Assembly: GCA_048262255.1 (NCBI GenBank)
Contig: JBLXFH010000002.1
Coordinates: 186,001 to 250,000 of the forward strand
Reading direction: 5' to 3'
Length of the DNA: 64,000 nucleotides
Origin: JABMNT01 sp048262255
GTDB taxonomy: Bacteria > Pseudomonadota > Alphaproteobacteria > Rhodospirillales > Casp-alpha2
This document shows positions 62,086-64,000 of the stretch, in pieces. The translations under genes were made by a program, and so were the position numbers. Every line of letters starts with the position of its first letter. Positions within the stretch are counted from its first letter, which is position 1. The notes beneath the pieces were generated by a model. That model was not told the DNA's origin, ran no database searches, and saw nothing but the letters and a program-made list of their open reading frames with translations.

Positions 62086-63108
62086 TTAGAGACAGCGCTG
62101 CACCAGCACCTTTTGCAATTGTTGCCAGTCCGCCTCGTCCCCAGGCAGGCCAAAGCGGACCCAGGCGTCGCTGTATTCAAAAAGCCGGGTCCAGATCCCC
62201 TGGCGCGCCATATCAAGCCACAAGTCTTTTGCTCCGCTCACAGACGCCAGAACAAAGAGGTCCGTCCCACCGACAACGTTTATTCCGGCTGTTTCAAGAA
62301 CTGCACATAACCGTGCCGCATCGTTTTTTAGCCGCGAACGCTGGGATGCAATCCAACCTTCATCGCTGTAAGCCGTAGCGCCGATTTCCAGCGCCGGGCC
62401 CGATACGGCCCACGGGCCAAGCTCTTGTCCGATCCGGCTTAAAAGCGATTTTTCACCAAGAGCAAAACCCAAACGCACCCCGGCCAGACCAAAAAACTTG
62501 CCGAAGGAGCGCAATACCACCAGGCCCGTCTTTTCACCATAGGCGGTCATACTCAGTTCGGGAGCAACGTCGCAAAAGGCTTCATCCACGATCAAACAGC
62601 CCCCCCGCCGCGCCAATAGCTCAGCCGTCTCAAACAGTTTTTCCGGCGAATAAACAGCGCCGTCCGGATTGTTCGGATTGACGACAACAGCCACATCCAC
62701 GGTTGGGTCCAGCTCACCCAGAGTTGCGATTTCACGGACCAATGCTCCCGTCTGACGCCAGCATTTTGCATGTTCGTTATAGGTCGGAGACACAATATCA
62801 ACACGCGATGCCATCAGAACCCGCGGCAAGACCTGCAACAGTGCCTGTGTGCCGGGCGCTGCAATCAGTCCCTCGGCATCGGAAAGCCTGAAATAGTTAG
62901 CCGCAGCAGACAGCAGTCTTTCGTTTAACGAAGCATCCGGCAATCGCTGCCACGCTGTCGCTGATATGGCCGGAACCGGGTAGGCGACGGGGTTGATCCC
63001 CGTTGACAAATCGACCCAGCGATTGACCTCAGGAAAGGTACTGCGCGCTGCGTCCAGATTGCCGCCATGATGGCAGAGCTCTGCCACATCACGGTTTTCT
63101 TCACTCAT
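62086..63108 (-). CDS. cobC: Threonine-phosphate decarboxylase-like aminotransferase CobC
   Basis: PLP class I/II aminotransferase fold. It starts at ATG 63108 (340 residues, AAGGGA seven bases upstream; the frame is open to 63132). Motifs include LCHHGGNLDAARS, VDLSTGINPVAYP, the substrate region VVNPNNPDGAVY, IVDEAFCD and the PLP lysine in LRSFGKFFGLAGVRLGF. These match CobC/CobD, which makes the (R)-1-amino-2-propanol phosphate linker of cobalamin. No other cobalamin genes are visible in the window, so the role rests on family similarity. Confidence 0.88.
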   Translation of the reverse strand: MSEENRDVAELCHHGGNLDAARSTFPEVNRWVDLSTGINPVAYPVPAISATAWQRLPDASLNERLLSAAANYFRLSDAEGLIAAPGTQALLQVLPRVLMASRVDIVSPTYNEHAKCWRQTGALVREIATLGELDPTVDVAVVVNPNNPDGAVYSPEKLFETAELLARRGGCLIVDEAFCDVAPELSMTAYGEKTGLVVLRSFGKFFGLAGVRLGFALGEKSLLSRIGQELGPWAVSGPALEIGATAYSDEGWIASQRSRLKNDAARLCAVLETAGINVVGGTDLFVLASVSGAKDLWLDMARQGIWTRLFEYSDAWVRFGLPGDEADWQQLQKVLVQRCL

Positions 63109-63222
63109 ATCAACGTCCCTTTTGAAATTCATAACAGGGCATAAGGCATTTTAAACCTTGGAGAAATGGTTATTTACAGACAAAATAGGCGGACATCATA
63201 TGCAGAAAATGGAACCCCTTCG

Positions 63223-64000
63223 ATGAATCCGAGAGATGTGAAAACAGCCGCTGACGCCCGCGCCATCGTTGAAGAACGCGGCCTTCAATATGTCAAAGTC
63301 GGTGTTTTTGATATCGACGGCATCATGCGTGGCAAATACATGAAAAAGGAAAAATTCTTTTCCGCCCTCGAAAAAGGGTTCGGGTTTTGTGATGTCATCG
63401 TCGGCTGGGATTCGAATGACCAGCTCTATGACAATGTAAAAGTTACCGGCTGGCATACGGGCTACCCCGATGCACAGGTCAACATCCTGCCGGACAGTTG
63501 TCGCGACATTGCCTGGGAAGACGGCATGTTGTTTTTTCTGGGTGAGTTTGCCGGCCCCCATGAAGCGGTTTGCCCGCGCGGCGTTTTACGCCGGGTCCTC
63601 GCCAAGGCCGATGCCATGGGATATGACGTCTTCTCGGGGCTTGAATACGAATTTTTTGTCTTTGAGGAAACGCCGCATTCGGTCCGTGAAAAAAACTACA
63701 AGGACCTGAAACTCATTCAGCCCGGATTTTTTGGATATTCGGTTATTCGCAATACCGTCGAATCCGATTTGTACCGCGAACTGCTGGACGGGTGTATTCA
63801 AATGGACATGGCGCTGGAAGGCCTACATGAAGAAACCGGCCCCGGCGTTCTGGAAGCAGCCATCGAAGTCGACCGCGCTTTAAACGCCGCCGACAAAGCC
63901 GCCCTGTTCAAAACCTTCACCAAGATCATGGCCCAGAAAAACGGTTTGATGGCTACCTTCATGGCCAAATGGACTCCCGATTATCCAGGACAAAGCGGCC
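63223..64000 (+). CDS. Glutamine synthetase-family protein, 5' part
   Basis: N-terminal 259 residues of a glutamine synthetase-fold ATP-dependent ligase, cut by the window end. It has YVKVGVFDIDGIMRGKYMK, FGFCDVIVGWDSNDQLYDN, the metal-binding FSGLEYEFFVFEE and ALEGLHEETGPGVLEAAIE. This non-classical group includes gamma-glutamylputrescine synthetase-like and other amine ligases, so the substrate may not be ammonia. A short frame ATG 63200 to TGA 63226 overlaps the start by 4 bases and could couple translation. There is no strong Shine-Dalgarno. Confidence 0.85.
   Translation, partial: MNPRDVKTAADARAIVEERGLQYVKVGVFDIDGIMRGKYMKKEKFFSALEKGFGFCDVIVGWDSNDQLYDNVKVTGWHTGYPDAQVNILPDSCRDIAWEDGMLFFLGEFAGPHEAVCPRGVLRRVLAKADAMGYDVFSGLEYEFFVFEETPHSVREKNYKDLKLIQPGFFGYSVIRNTVESDLYRELLDGCIQMDMALEGLHEETGPGVLEAAIEVDRALNAADKAALFKTFTKIMAQKNGLMATFMAKWTPDYPGQSG

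Overview
The window is chromosomal DNA of an alphaproteobacterium, probably a free-living, motile marine member of the Rhodospirillales-like groups. The evidence is a CckA hybrid kinase beside flagellar export genes, TTAA-type CtrA sites, a DctPQM TRAP transporter and a lone TAXI receptor, the rpsF-rpsR-rplI-dnaB-alr-radA-cvpA-purF neighbourhood, and a complete 2-aminoethylphosphonate (AEP) uptake and PhnWAY degradation locus. It is densely coding. I see no tRNA, rRNA, CRISPR array, insertion sequence or prophage.

Layout. 1-7947: cckA (3' end outside the window) and two divergent flagellar operons, flgB-flgC-fliE-fliQ-fliR-flhB on the minus strand and flhX-orf-fliO-fliP on the plus strand. 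8038-16214: the outer-membrane biogenesis run lptF-lptG-lptD-surA-pdxA-rsmA. 16263-21993: a sensor kinase paired with a TAXI solute receptor, then a DctQ-DctM-DctP TRAP operon. 22061-22284: a decayed chemoreceptor fragment. 22345-30950: degP, yicC-gmk, an SDR, and the fatty acid cluster fabD-fabG-acpP-fabF with mltG. 31343-32890: a TSUP permease and a FadR-type regulator. 33171-45514: ribosomal proteins S6, S18 and L9, dnaB, alr, mlaEF, a lipoprotein, radA, cvpA, purF and an SDR. 45573-57948: phosphorus acquisition, with a Na/Pi cotransporter behind a triple Pho-box-like repeat, a DeoR regulator, the AEP ABC transporter (phnS2, phnT2, phnU2), a multicopper oxidase, and phnW-phnA-phnY behind a Pho-box-like site. 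58064-64000: a diheme cytochrome c, a soluble chemoreceptor, a TPR glycosyltransferase-like protein, cobC, and the start of a glutamine synthetase-family gene.

How it works together. The most coherent system is a phosphorus island. AEP is bound and imported by the ABC transporter, transaminated by PhnW to phosphonoacetaldehyde, oxidised by PhnY to phosphonoacetate, and cleaved by PhnA to acetate and phosphate. NptA next door handles phosphate itself. PhoB-like direct repeats precede both nptA and phnW, and a strong terminator separates the binding-protein gene from the ATPase and permease genes.

Signals that the gene list alone does not show: two perfect DnaA boxes one helical turn apart upstream of dnaB; a chemoreceptor remnant with a frameshift and an internal deletion; an nptA reading frame with no standard start codon at its natural N-terminus; four RPLG-type repeats in the N-terminal region of LptD; CtrA-like sites between the flagellar operons; and a TAXI receptor-kinase pair with no TRAP membrane subunit of its own.
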